A DNA stretch of 64,000 bases from an uncultured bacterium (GTDB lineage: Bacteria > Bacteroidota > Rhodothermia > Rhodothermales > Rubricoccaceae), in NCBI GenBank assembly GCA_947493945.1, contig CANLSR010000005.1, forward strand, positions 186,001 to 250,000. Reading direction: 5' to 3'. Positions 6,342 through 13,252 of the stretch are shown here, in pieces. Position 1 is the stretch's first letter; the number at the start of each line of letters is the position of its first letter. The position numbers were made by a program, and so were the translations under genes. A model generated the notes under the pieces. The model was given only the letters and a program-made list of their open reading frames with translations. It was not told where the DNA came from and made no database searches.

Positions 6342-8513
6342 CTAGCGGAAGTCCTCCACGAGCACCACGTCGCTGTCGGCGCGGTCCTGCTGGGAGAGAA
6401 GCAGGCGAGCGCCGCCGGGGAACACGCCCAGTCCGGAGTCCTCGGGCACGTCGGCGACCGACGCCACGCGCTGGCGCCGCTCGTCGGCGCTGATGCGGAC
6501 GACCGTCGCGGCCCGGTCGTAGCGGCGCTCCAACACGTAGATGGCGTCCCCGACGACGGCCCAGTTGGCCCAGTCGGCCGGCGACAGGTTGGCGGGCACC
6601 CGGGTCGCGCGGACGTCGCGGATCTCGCCGTCGACGACGGGCAGCCGCCACAGGCCGCGCCGGTCGGGCCGGATCACCAGCAGCCCGCCGCCGGGCGCCT
6701 CCGCCGCCGCCACGCCGCCGCCCACCGTCACCGGCTCGGCGTCGCCGCCCGCCGACGGCACGCGGTAGATCTGCCACGTCTCGCCCCGGTTGGAGGCGAA
6801 GTAGATCCACTGTCCGTCGTGCGACCACATCGGGGCCACGTCGTCGGCGGGGTCGTCGGTGAGCGTGCGCGCCTCCCCGCTCGGGAGCACCACCACGACG
6901 TCGGCGTCGCCGTCGATGCGGGCCGAGAGCACCACGGTCTGGCCGTCGGGGCTCCAGCGCGGGCCGCTGACGCGTGCGCCCCCAAAGTCGGTCAGCCGCT
7001 CCGCGCCCGAGCCGTCGGCGAGCGCCGTCCAGACCTCGTGGCTGCCCGAGCGCGTCGAGACGAAGGCCAGCCGCGACCCGTCGGGCGACACGGCCGGCTG
7101 ACGGTCGTCGCGGGTGGAGGGGAGCACGGAGCGGACGCCGCCGCCCGCGCTCACCTCGACGATCTGGGACCGCACCTGCTGGCGCGCGAACACGACGCCG
7201 CCCTCGCGGCCCACCGAGGGCGACGCGATCTCGCCGGCGTCGTTGCCCAGCGACACCCAGCGCGGGCTGCTCCCGTCGAGCCCGACGCGCCACAGCCCGG
7301 CCGCGCCGTCGCGGTTGGCGGCGTAGACCACCTCCTGGCCGTCGGCGGTCCAGTCGAGGCCGGTGACCCCCTTCTGCTCGCGCGCCAAGCGCCGCACGCG
7401 GCCGCCCTGGACCGTCACCACGGCCACGTCCTGGCGCCCGTCGATCTCGGTGCGCACGAACGCCAGGAGGCGGCCGTCGGGCGAGAAGGCCGGGTCCAGG
7501 TCGCCCGGGTAGGTCGAGGCCGGGGCCGTCAGCCGCTGCGGCGGCGAGCCGTCGAGGGGCACCAGGTGCAGGCTAAACGCGCCCTGGCGCCCGCTCCGGC
7601 CCGAGAACGCCAGCCAGGCGCCGTCGGGGCTCCAGGCCAGCCCCTCGATGTCGAGGCGGCCCGCGGCCACCAGCGTCTCTTCCGCCCCGCCCTGCGCGTC
7701 GACGCTGAACACGCCGCACTCGCCGCCGACGCCGCACCGGACGAACGCCACGCGCGTGCCGTCGGGGTTCCAGGCCGGGCTGAGGTCCTGGGCCGGGTGG
7801 TTGGTCAACCGCACCGGCGCGCCGCCACGGGCGTCCTGGACGTAGACGTCGAACTGGCGCTCGCCCTCGGCGTCGCCGTCCCAAGCGAACGCCACGCGCG
7901 TGCCGTCGGGCGAGAGCGCCGGGTCGCGCTCGTCGCCCGGCGTGCTCGTGACCGGCCGCGTCGCCAGCGGGCGGACGCCGGCCACGCCGGCCTGGTACGC
8001 GATGGCCGCGGCCGACGACAGGAGCACGGCCGCCACCAGCCCCCACACCAGCGCCGCCGGCCGCTGGCGGCGCGGGAGCTTGGGGCGGCGCACGTCGAGG
8101 CCGGTCAGGGCGGGCGGCTCGTCGCCACGGGCCGGGTCGAACGGCGCCGCCGCGTCGACCTCCACGTTGTGCTCGACGGGCGCGATCAGGACGTAGCCGC
8201 GCTTGCGGATCGTCTCGACGTAGTCGGGGCGGCGGGCGCTGTCGCCGAGGGCCTTGCGCAGCTCCGAGATGCACCGCGCCAGCACGTCGTCCGTGACGAC
8301 GGTGCCGGTCCAGACCTCGGCCATGAACTGGTCCTTGGTCACCGTCTCGCCGGGCTGCGACGCCATCAGCGCCAGCACCTCCATCACCTTGGGCTCGACG
8401 CGCTCGACGTCGTCGCCGCGCGTGAGCCGGTTGGCCATCGGCTCGGCCAGCCAGTCGCCCACGCGGAACGGGGCGGTCACGGTCGGTTGGTCCACCGTCT
8501 GCGCGGGGTCCAT
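6342..8513 (-). CDS. Membrane-anchored winged-helix regulator with TolB/PD40 beta-propeller
   Basis: The product is about 723 residues. Residues 16-112 form an OmpR/CadC-type winged-helix DNA-binding domain: EPKVMEVLALMASQPGETVTK, then recognition-helix region DDVLARCISELRKAL and wing YVETIRKRGY. A proline/arginine-rich linker leads to one transmembrane helix (about 153-173). The rest is a long run of PD40/WD40-like repeats with recurrent SPDG and WSPDGA/WNPDGT motifs, forming an extracytoplasmic propeller. This ToxR/CadC-like architecture suggests direct transmembrane signalling to promoter DNA. The ligand and target genes are unknown. The ATG at 8511-8513 is preferred over longer frames that enter noncoding DNA. 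Confidence 0.88.
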   Translation of the reverse strand: MDPAQTVDQPTVTAPFRVGDWLAEPMANRLTRGDDVERVEPKVMEVLALMASQPGETVTKDQFMAEVWTGTVVTDDVLARCISELRKALGDSARRPDYVETIRKRGYVLIAPVEHNVEVDAAAPFDPARGDEPPALTGLDVRRPKLPRRQRPAALVWGLVAAVLLSSAAAIAYQAGVAGVRPLATRPVTSTPGDERDPALSPDGTRVAFAWDGDAEGERQFDVYVQDARGGAPVRLTNHPAQDLSPAWNPDGTRVAFVRCGVGGECGVFSVDAQGGAEETLVAAGRLDIEGLAWSPDGAWLAFSGRSGRQGAFSLHLVPLDGSPPQRLTAPASTYPGDLDPAFSPDGRLLAFVRTEIDGRQDVAVVTVQGGRVRRLAREQKGVTGLDWTADGQEVVYAANRDGAAGLWRVGLDGSSPRWVSLGNDAGEIASPSVGREGGVVFARQQVRSQIVEVSAGGGVRSVLPSTRDDRQPAVSPDGSRLAFVSTRSGSHEVWTALADGSGAERLTDFGGARVSGPRWSPDGQTVVLSARIDGDADVVVVLPSGEARTLTDDPADDVAPMWSHDGQWIYFASNRGETWQIYRVPSAGGDAEPVTVGGGVAAAEAPGGGLLVIRPDRRGLWRLPVVDGEIRDVRATRVPANLSPADWANWAVVGDAIYVLERRYDRAATVVRISADERRQRVASVADVPEDSGLGVFPGGARLLLSQQDRADSDVVLVEDFR

Positions 8514-8909
8514 CGGATTGTCGGAAAGAGGGCTGGAGGATCCGCTCCAGCGACCTGGGGCAGAGGGTTGGGATAAGCCCAACGGTCGCCGCCGTTCCCG
8601 TCGTGTGCTCGTCCCGGTCTGGGAGCGTGAGGATAGCGTTGGCCCCGGTAGTTGTCTAGGGCCCGCGGGCGGAGGGCCGGATTCGAGCCGAGGAGGCGGT
8701 CCCTCACCCATCCCTCAGACTTCTTCCACGTCCCCCACAAGGTCCACGGGCCGTTTGTGCCCACTTTGCTGCTGTCCGCCACGGAGCCCCTGGCCACGCG
8801 GCGGACCCTGTTCTTCACTACGGACGGAGGGGTTTTGTGAGCCGCCCCAACGTCCCAGGCCGGTGCACATCCCACCACCGCCGGCCGACCGGGCCTTCCC
8901 TGGCCCCCT

Positions 8910-8943
8910 GGCGCCCGCCCCGCAACCCTGCGAGGCGGGCGCC
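8910..8943. terminator. 10-bp stem-loop upstream of the ACT-domain gene
   Basis: GGCGCCCGCC (8910-8919) pairs perfectly with GGCGGGCGCC (8934-8943) around a 14-nt loop that itself contains CGCA/TGCG. There is no T tract, and it lies 100 nt before the next start, so it may be regulatory rather than a terminator. Confidence 0.4.
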
Positions 8944-9023
8944 ATTGGTTGTGGGCGCCCCGACGCCGGGGCCGACGCCCGGCCCGCCGCCGGGCGCAGC
9001 CGCCAGCGCGCCGGGCCGGGCGC

Positions 9024-9029
9024 TACCTT
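9024..9029 (+). promoter_or_regulatory. Candidate -7 promoter box TACCTT for the ACT gene
   Basis: TACCTTGG lies 26 nt before the ATG at 9050, the same spacing as for the deaminase, LysR and META genes. Confidence 0.55.
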
Positions 9030-9049
9030 GGGGACCCGCCCGCACGCCC

Positions 9050-9493
9050 ATGCCCACCGACGTCCGCTCCCTCATCGACCGGGTCGCCTCCGCCCTCGGC
9101 CCCGAGGCCACGCCCGACCGCGTCGAGCGCGTCGCCCGCGCGGTGCTCGACGCCGGCGCCGGCGCGCGCCCCGACTCGCCGGCCCCCGTCTCCCACGCCG
9201 TCGCCTCGCCGCCCAGCGGTGGCGCCGCGCGCGTCGTGGTGACGGCCTACGGCCGCGACCGCCCCGGCGTGCTGGCGGCCGTGACGGCCGAGCTCTCCGC
9301 CGCGGGCGCCAACATCCTCGACGTGTCCCAGAAGGTGCTCCAGGGCTACTTCACGTTGGTCCTGGTCGCCGATCTGCCGGCCGACCTCGACCTCGGCGTC
9401 GCGCGGGATTCCCTCCAGGCCCGAGGCGAGGCCTTGGGCGCCCGCGTCCTCCTCCAGCACGAAGACCTGTTCGAGGCCATGCACCGGCCATGA
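9050..9493 (+). CDS. ACT domain-containing protein (UPF0237-like)
   Basis: This 147-residue protein has an N-terminal helical extension of about 65 residues. A C-terminal ACT domain follows (ARVVVTAYGRDRPGVLAAVTAELSAAGANILDVSQKV), with the GRDRPG and NILD signature of regulatory small-molecule-binding ACT folds. In many bacteria an ACT protein of the UPF0237 type is encoded directly before a UPF0210/DUF711 protein, and that partner is present here. However, a third gene separates them. Its TGA stop (9491-9493) lies immediately before the heptamer repeats that bound the inserted gene. Ligand is unknown; amino-acid sensing is a family-level guess. Confidence 0.85.
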   Translation: MPTDVRSLIDRVASALGPEATPDRVERVARAVLDAGAGARPDSPAPVSHAVASPPSGGAARVVVTAYGRDRPGVLAAVTAELSAAGANILDVSQKVLQGYFTLVLVADLPADLDLGVARDSLQARGEALGARVLLQHEDLFEAMHRP

Positions 9494-9531
9494 CGGGGGA
9501 GGGATATGGGATGGGGGATGAGGGATGGGGG
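9494..9531 (+). repeat. Left heptanucleotide repeat array bordering the S23 gene
   Basis: Starting right after the ACT stop codon the strand is almost pure purine. From 9508 it reads three tandem 7-nt units, GGGATGG, GGGATGA and GGGATGG, preceded by a degenerate GGGATAT. The inverted counterpart lies at 9919-9948. It overlaps the possible N-terminal codons of the following gene. Confidence 0.65.
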
Positions 9532-9957
9532 GACGCCGCCGCCGGCGGAGACCTCGTGGCCGATGGGGGCATCCGGAGCTACGAGGATCTGAGGGCGCCG
9601 CAGGAAGGCCCGGCACTGTGCGAGACGGTGTACCGAATCGCTCGCGACTTTCCTGAATACGAGCGATCTGGGCCGACGTCTCAACTTCGCCGGTCGTCCG
9701 TCTCCGTCCCGTCAAACATCGCGGAGCGTTGGGGCCGAGGGTCTCGCCAGGACTACGTCCGCTCCCTCCGCATCGCGCGCGGCTCTCTCTACGAGGTCCG
9801 CACGCAGACGATCATCTCGCAACGGGTGGGCCTAGTCGCCGACGCGCTTCGCACCATCGACAGCCTCCGCAAGATGCTCGTCGGCCTGATTCGCTCTCTG
9901 GAGGACCGGGCACGCCCCGCATCCCGCACCCCGCATCCCCCATGCCTCTCTCCCTGA
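9511..9957 (+). CDS. Four-helix-bundle protein (23S rRNA IVP / S23 family)
   Basis: Recognisable homology begins at GGIRSYEDLRAPQEG and includes the family signature SQLRRSSVSVPSNIAERWGRGS. RSLRIARGSLYEVRTQ follows, and then a last amphipathic helix. S23 proteins are basic four-helix bundles first found encoded in intervening sequences of 23S rRNA and later as orphan chromosomal genes; Avd of diversity-generating retroelements shares the fold. Start is uncertain: ATG 9490 (overlapping the ACT stop), ATG 9511 or GTG 9556 (133 aa, closest to family length). The C-terminal tail is read from the right-hand repeat array, and the stop overlaps the next gene by 16 nt. Heptamer repeats flank the gene, suggesting insertion. 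Confidence 0.85.
   Translation: MGDEGWGDAAAGGDLVADGGIRSYEDLRAPQEGPALCETVYRIARDFPEYERSGPTSQLRRSSVSVPSNIAERWGRGSRQDYVRSLRIARGSLYEVRTQTIISQRVGLVADALRTIDSLRKMLVGLIRSLEDRARPASRTPHPPCLSP
9919..9948 (-). repeat. Right heptanucleotide repeat array bordering the S23 gene
   Basis: Read on the reverse strand, this stretch gives GGGATGC, GGGGTGC and GGGATGC units, so it is an inverted copy of the array at 9494-9531. The match CATCCCCCAT pairs with ATGGGGGATG on the left. It ends at the ATG of the DUF711 gene. Confidence 0.65.
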
Positions 9958-11321
9958 CCGAAGTCCTCGAAACCGTCCAGATGACCGAGGCGGACGCCTT
10001 CGACATCCGCACGGTCACGCTCGGGATCAGCCTGCGCGGGTGCCAGAGCCGCGACCCGGAGTCGACGCGGCAGAACGTCTACGACCGGATCACCCGGACG
10101 GCCGAGCACCACCTGGCGGCGGCCCAGGAGGTGGAGCGGCTCTACGGCGTCCGGATCGCCAACAAGCGCGTCTCGATCACGCCCGCGGCCCTCGTCGCCG
10201 ACGGGTTCTCGCCGGCCGACTTCGTCCGGCTGGCGGAGACGCTGGACCGGGCGGCGGCCGAGGTCGGGGTCGACTACATCGCCGGCTTCTCGGCGCTCGT
10301 CGAAAAGGGCATGACGCCCGGCGACGCGGCCTTGATCGAGGCGCTGCCCGAGGCGCTGTCCTCGACCGGGCGCGTGTGCGCGTCGGTCGCGTGCGCCAGC
10401 ACCCAGGCCGGCATCAACGCCGACGCCGTGCTGGCGGTGGCCCGCGCCATCAAGGGCATGTCGGCCCGCTCGGCCGACCGCGACTCCATCGCGTGCGCCA
10501 AGTTCGTGGCCTTCTGCAACGCCGTCGGCGACAACCCGTTCGTGGCGGGCGCCTTCCACGGGCCGTCCGAGCCCGGCTCGGCGCTCAACGTCGGCATCTC
10601 GGGCCCGGGCGTGGTGCTGCGCGCCGTCGAGGCGCTGGGGCCGGGGGCCGACTTCGGGGCCGTCACGGACGCCATCAAGACGATGGCCTTTAAGATCACG
10701 CGCGCCGGCGAGCTGGTGGGCCGCCGCGTCGCCGAGCGGCTCAGCCAGCGGGGCGAGCGCGTGCCGTTCGGCGTCGTCGACATCTCGCTGGCGCCGACGC
10801 CGGCCGAGCGCGACTCCGTGGGCGACATCCTGGTGGCGATGGGGCTCGGCGCGCCGGGCGCGCCTGGCACCACGGCGGCGCTGGCGATGCTCAACGAGGC
10901 CGTCAAGCGCGGCGGGCTGATGGCGGCGCGCCACGTCGGCGGGTTGTCGGGCGCGTTTATGCCGGTGAGCGAGGACCAGGCCATGATCGACGCCGCGGCC
11001 TCGGGCGCGCTGACGATCGAGAAGCTGGAGGCGATGAGCGCGATCTGCTCCGTCGGCCTGGACATGGTGGCCGTGCCCGGCGACACGTCGGTCGAGACCA
11101 TCGCCGGCGTCCTGTTCGACGAGTTCGCCATCGGGATGGTCAACGACAAGACGACGGCTGTCCGGCTCCTGCCCATCGCGGGCAAGGGCGTCGGCGAGTG
11201 GGTGGACTACGGCGGGCTCTTGGGCAAGGCGCCCATCATGCCCGTCTCGGGCGTCGACAACGGGGTGTTCGCGCGTCGCGGCGGCCGGATCCCGGCGCCC
11301 ATCCGCAGCCTGACCAACTAG
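9942..11321 (+). CDS. PFL family protein, UPF0210/DUF711
   Basis: The 459-residue protein matches the UPF0210 (DUF711) family. The N-terminal segment MTEADAFDIRTVTLGISLRGCQSRD leads into a long body with Gly/Ala-rich helices. It also has the conserved Cys-containing CASVACASTQAGINADAV and a C-terminal SVGLDMVAVPGDTS...GMVNDKTTAVRLLP region. The fold is related to pyruvate formate-lyase-like barrels, but the activity is unknown. Genes of this family usually follow an ACT-domain gene directly; here the S23 gene intervenes. The start ATG lies within the right heptamer array. Length is full. Confidence 0.92.
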   Translation: MPLSLTEVLETVQMTEADAFDIRTVTLGISLRGCQSRDPESTRQNVYDRITRTAEHHLAAAQEVERLYGVRIANKRVSITPAALVADGFSPADFVRLAETLDRAAAEVGVDYIAGFSALVEKGMTPGDAALIEALPEALSSTGRVCASVACASTQAGINADAVLAVARAIKGMSARSADRDSIACAKFVAFCNAVGDNPFVAGAFHGPSEPGSALNVGISGPGVVLRAVEALGPGADFGAVTDAIKTMAFKITRAGELVGRRVAERLSQRGERVPFGVVDISLAPTPAERDSVGDILVAMGLGAPGAPGTTAALAMLNEAVKRGGLMAARHVGGLSGAFMPVSEDQAMIDAAASGALTIEKLEAMSAICSVGLDMVAVPGDTSVETIAGVLFDEFAIGMVNDKTTAVRLLPIAGKGVGEWVDYGGLLGKAPIMPVSGVDNGVFARRGGRIPAPIRSLTN

Positions 11322-11328
11322 CGCGGCC

Positions 11329-11373
11329 GCCCGCGCTCGTCCCGCCCGCGCTCGTCCCGCCCGCGCTCGTCCC
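11329..11373. repeat. Three tandem copies of a 15-bp repeat
   Basis: GCCCGCGCTCGTCCC is repeated three times without change at 11329-11343, 11344-11358 and 11359-11373, directly after the DUF711 stop. It is followed by the GCTGGCGG octamer common in this genome. Exact identity suggests recent slippage. Confidence 0.85.
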
Positions 11374-11446
11374 GCTGGCGGCCGGCGGCCGCGGGCCGGG
11401 AACAGGCCGGGTGCGGTGCGGTCGGACGGGCCCCTCCCCTCGCCTC

Positions 11447-11779
11447 ATGGCCCGCTCCCTCTCGGTCCTCGCCGGGCTCGCGCTCGCCCTCTCCGCGTGC
11501 TCGCCGACCAAGCCCGACGCCGCCGCGGACGCGTCGCGGGCCTACGTCGTCGTCAACAACCAGAGCTTGTCCCCCTACGAGCTGTTCGCCGACCGCGTCC
11601 GGGTCGGCCGCGTGGCGCCCAAGACGACGCGCCGGCTCCCCCTCGCCGGGATCGCGCCCGGCGCCTTCGTCCGGTTTACGGCCCAGTCGCGGACCGGCGT
11701 CGGCGTCATGTGGAACCCGACCCCCGTCGAGCCCGGCGCCGAGGTCGAGCTGACGATCCAGTACCGTCCGCCCCAGTAG
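11447..11779 (+). CDS. Small lipoprotein of unknown function
   Basis: This 110-residue protein has a clear lipoprotein signal: MARSLSVLAGLALALSACS, with lipobox LSAC giving a lipidated Cys at residue 18. The mature part is a short beta-rich domain: YVVVNNQSLSPYELFADRVRVGRVAPKTTRRLPL, then FVRFTAQSRTGVGVMWNPTPVEPGAEVELTI. The pattern of a small periplasmic immunoglobulin-like or carrier-binding domain is suggestive only, and I do not recognise the family. The next gene starts 12 nt downstream, so the two are probably co-transcribed. Confidence 0.75.
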   Translation: MARSLSVLAGLALALSACSPTKPDAAADASRAYVVVNNQSLSPYELFADRVRVGRVAPKTTRRLPLAGIAPGAFVRFTAQSRTGVGVMWNPTPVEPGAEVELTIQYRPPQ

Positions 11780-11790
11780 ACCCCGCTCCC

Positions 11791-12708
11791 GTGCGCTCCC
11801 CCCTCCCGCTCCTCGTCTTGCTCGCCGCCGCCGCCGGCGCGGCTGCCCAGCCGGTCCGCGTGCCCGGGACCGGGGTCGTGCTCGCGCCGCCGCCGGGGTG
11901 GACGCCGGCCCGGGCGTTCGCCGGGTTCGAGGGCGACGAGCCGGGCGCGTCGGTGGTCGTGGCCGAGCTCGACGGCGCCCCGCTGGCCCAGATGGCGGCC
12001 GGGATGACGCCCGAGGCGCTCCGCGGCCAGGGCGTCGAGGTGACGGAGACCCGGGACGTGACGGTGATGGGCGGCCTGGCCCGGCTGATCCGGGGCACCC
12101 AGACCGCCTATGGCACCGCCTTCGCCAAGTGGATCCTGCTCGCGGGCGGCGCCGAGCGCGTCGTGATCGTCACCGCGACCGTCCCGGGCGACCCGTCGGC
12201 TGCGGAGCGCGCGGCCATCGAGCGGTCTCTGCTCTCGCTCACCTGGGGCGACCAGGGGCCGCGAGACCTGTTCGAGGGGCTGGGCTTCACGCTCGACCTC
12301 GCCGACGGCCTCCCCGACCGCCAGCGGGTCGGGGCCACGCTGGTCGCCGCCGACGGCATCGGCCCCAACCGAGGCCAGGCGCCGCTCTACGTCGCCGGCC
12401 TGGGCGCCTCCCGTCTGGACCGCGACCTGGCCGCCGCGTCGGCCGCGCGGCTGCGCGGGACGGCCACCGTCCGCGACCTCCGCACCGTCGAGGAAGGGCC
12501 CGTCACCGTCGACGGCCGGGACGGGTACGAGTCGGTCGCCCAGGGCGTCCACGAGACGTCGGGGTCGCCGGTTACGGTCGTCCTCACGCTGGTCCCCACC
12601 GACGTCGGCTACGTCATCTTCCAGGGCGTGGTGGGCGCCGACCGGGCCGGCGAGTGGGTGCCCGCGTTCCGGGCCATGACCCGGTCGGTCCGCTGGCGGG
12701 ACGAGTAG
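11791..12708 (+). CDS. Secreted protein with two repeated modules, function unknown
   Basis: The 305-residue protein starts at a GTG and has a signal peptide ending ...AAAAGAAAQP. Two similar halves can be seen. The first starts GTGVVLAPPPGWTPARAFAGFEGDEPGASVVVAELDG and the second GLGFTLDLADGLPDRQRVGATLVAADGIGPN. Each is followed by a segment of about 90 residues ending in SLLSLTW or AMTRSVRW. This resembles tandem DUF1795/PsbP-like periplasmic domains, but the assignment is tentative. It follows the small lipoprotein by 11 nt and probably shares its transcript. Confidence 0.75.
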   Translation: MRSPLPLLVLLAAAAGAAAQPVRVPGTGVVLAPPPGWTPARAFAGFEGDEPGASVVVAELDGAPLAQMAAGMTPEALRGQGVEVTETRDVTVMGGLARLIRGTQTAYGTAFAKWILLAGGAERVVIVTATVPGDPSAAERAAIERSLLSLTWGDQGPRDLFEGLGFTLDLADGLPDRQRVGATLVAADGIGPNRGQAPLYVAGLGASRLDRDLAAASAARLRGTATVRDLRTVEEGPVTVDGRDGYESVAQGVHETSGSPVTVVLTLVPTDVGYVIFQGVVGADRAGEWVPAFRAMTRSVRWRDE

Positions 12709-12961
12709 GCGAGGAGGAAACGACTGGGCACCCTGGGCCGGGAACGTCCCGGCGCGCGGGCGGCCGAGGCCGGCCCCTCCCGGCCTCGGCCGCCGAGCTG
12801 GCGGGGCTCGTCGGCGCGCTCGGTTTCTGGACGCCGCTCCGCCCGAGGTCGCCGGCCTCGACGGCCCTGGGCCGTGCCGCACCCGCCGAGGAGCCCCGCC
12901 AGCGGAGCGGGACCGCGCGAGGCGGCGTAGGAGACCGGCCGTCCCACCACCCTGCAAATTC

Positions 12962-13150
12962 GTGTTCCAAATCGAGGTCGACTTTTCCTGCCCGTACTGC
13001 GCCGCCCCCATCTCGATGCTGGTCGACCCGAGCGTCCCAGCCTAGACCTACGTCGAGGACTGCGAGGTGTGCTGCAACCCGATCCAGGTCCGCTACGCGT
13101 CCGACGGCGAGGAGGTGACGGCGTTCGACGCCCGCAGCATCGAGCAGTAG
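12962..13150 (+). pseudogene. CPxCG-motif cysteine-rich protein interrupted by an amber codon
   Basis: Reading from GTG 12962 gives FQIEVDFSCPYCAAPISML, VDPSVPA, a TAG at 13043-13045, then TYVEDCEVCCNPIQVRY and IEQ before a second TAG at 13148-13150. Both halves match the small CPxCG cysteine-rich family (about 60 residues). In that family the position of the TAG is usually Gln or Glu, so a single CAG to TAG change explains it. The first zinc-ribbon knuckle is CPYCA rather than CPxCG. TAG is used as an ordinary stop by many neighbouring genes, so suppression is unlikely. It is a recent pseudogene or a sequencing error. Confidence 0.8.
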
Positions 13151-13252
13151 CGCGCGGCTCCGGCCGGCCCCGCCTGCACACCGCAGCGGGGACGTACCGC
13201 GAGGCGCCTCCGCGTCAGCGGGCCGGTCCAGGCGGGGGCTCCGCCCCGGGCC

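Larger units (their letters stand above)
8514..9049. other. 536-nt intergenic region with hairpins
   Basis: No convincing gene is seen on either strand. It contains a short stem GTTGGG/CCCAAC near 8567-8583 and a perfect 10-bp stem-loop at 8910-8943. The last 30 nt carry a TACCTT box for the ACT-domain gene. The regulator on the reverse strand presumably starts transcription within the left half. Confidence 0.5.

Noticed and set aside
8670-8700. T-loop-like sequence (GGATTCGAGCC) suggesting a tRNA
   Set aside because: No T stem, acceptor pairing or anticodon arm can be built around it on either strand.
11329-11373. Short CRISPR-like array
   Set aside because: Copies are directly adjacent with no spacers; it is a simple tandem repeat.
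12962-13150. Programmed read-through or TAG recoding in the CPxCG gene
   Set aside because: TAG is a normal stop for many genes in the window and no recoding element is visible; nonsense mutation is simpler.
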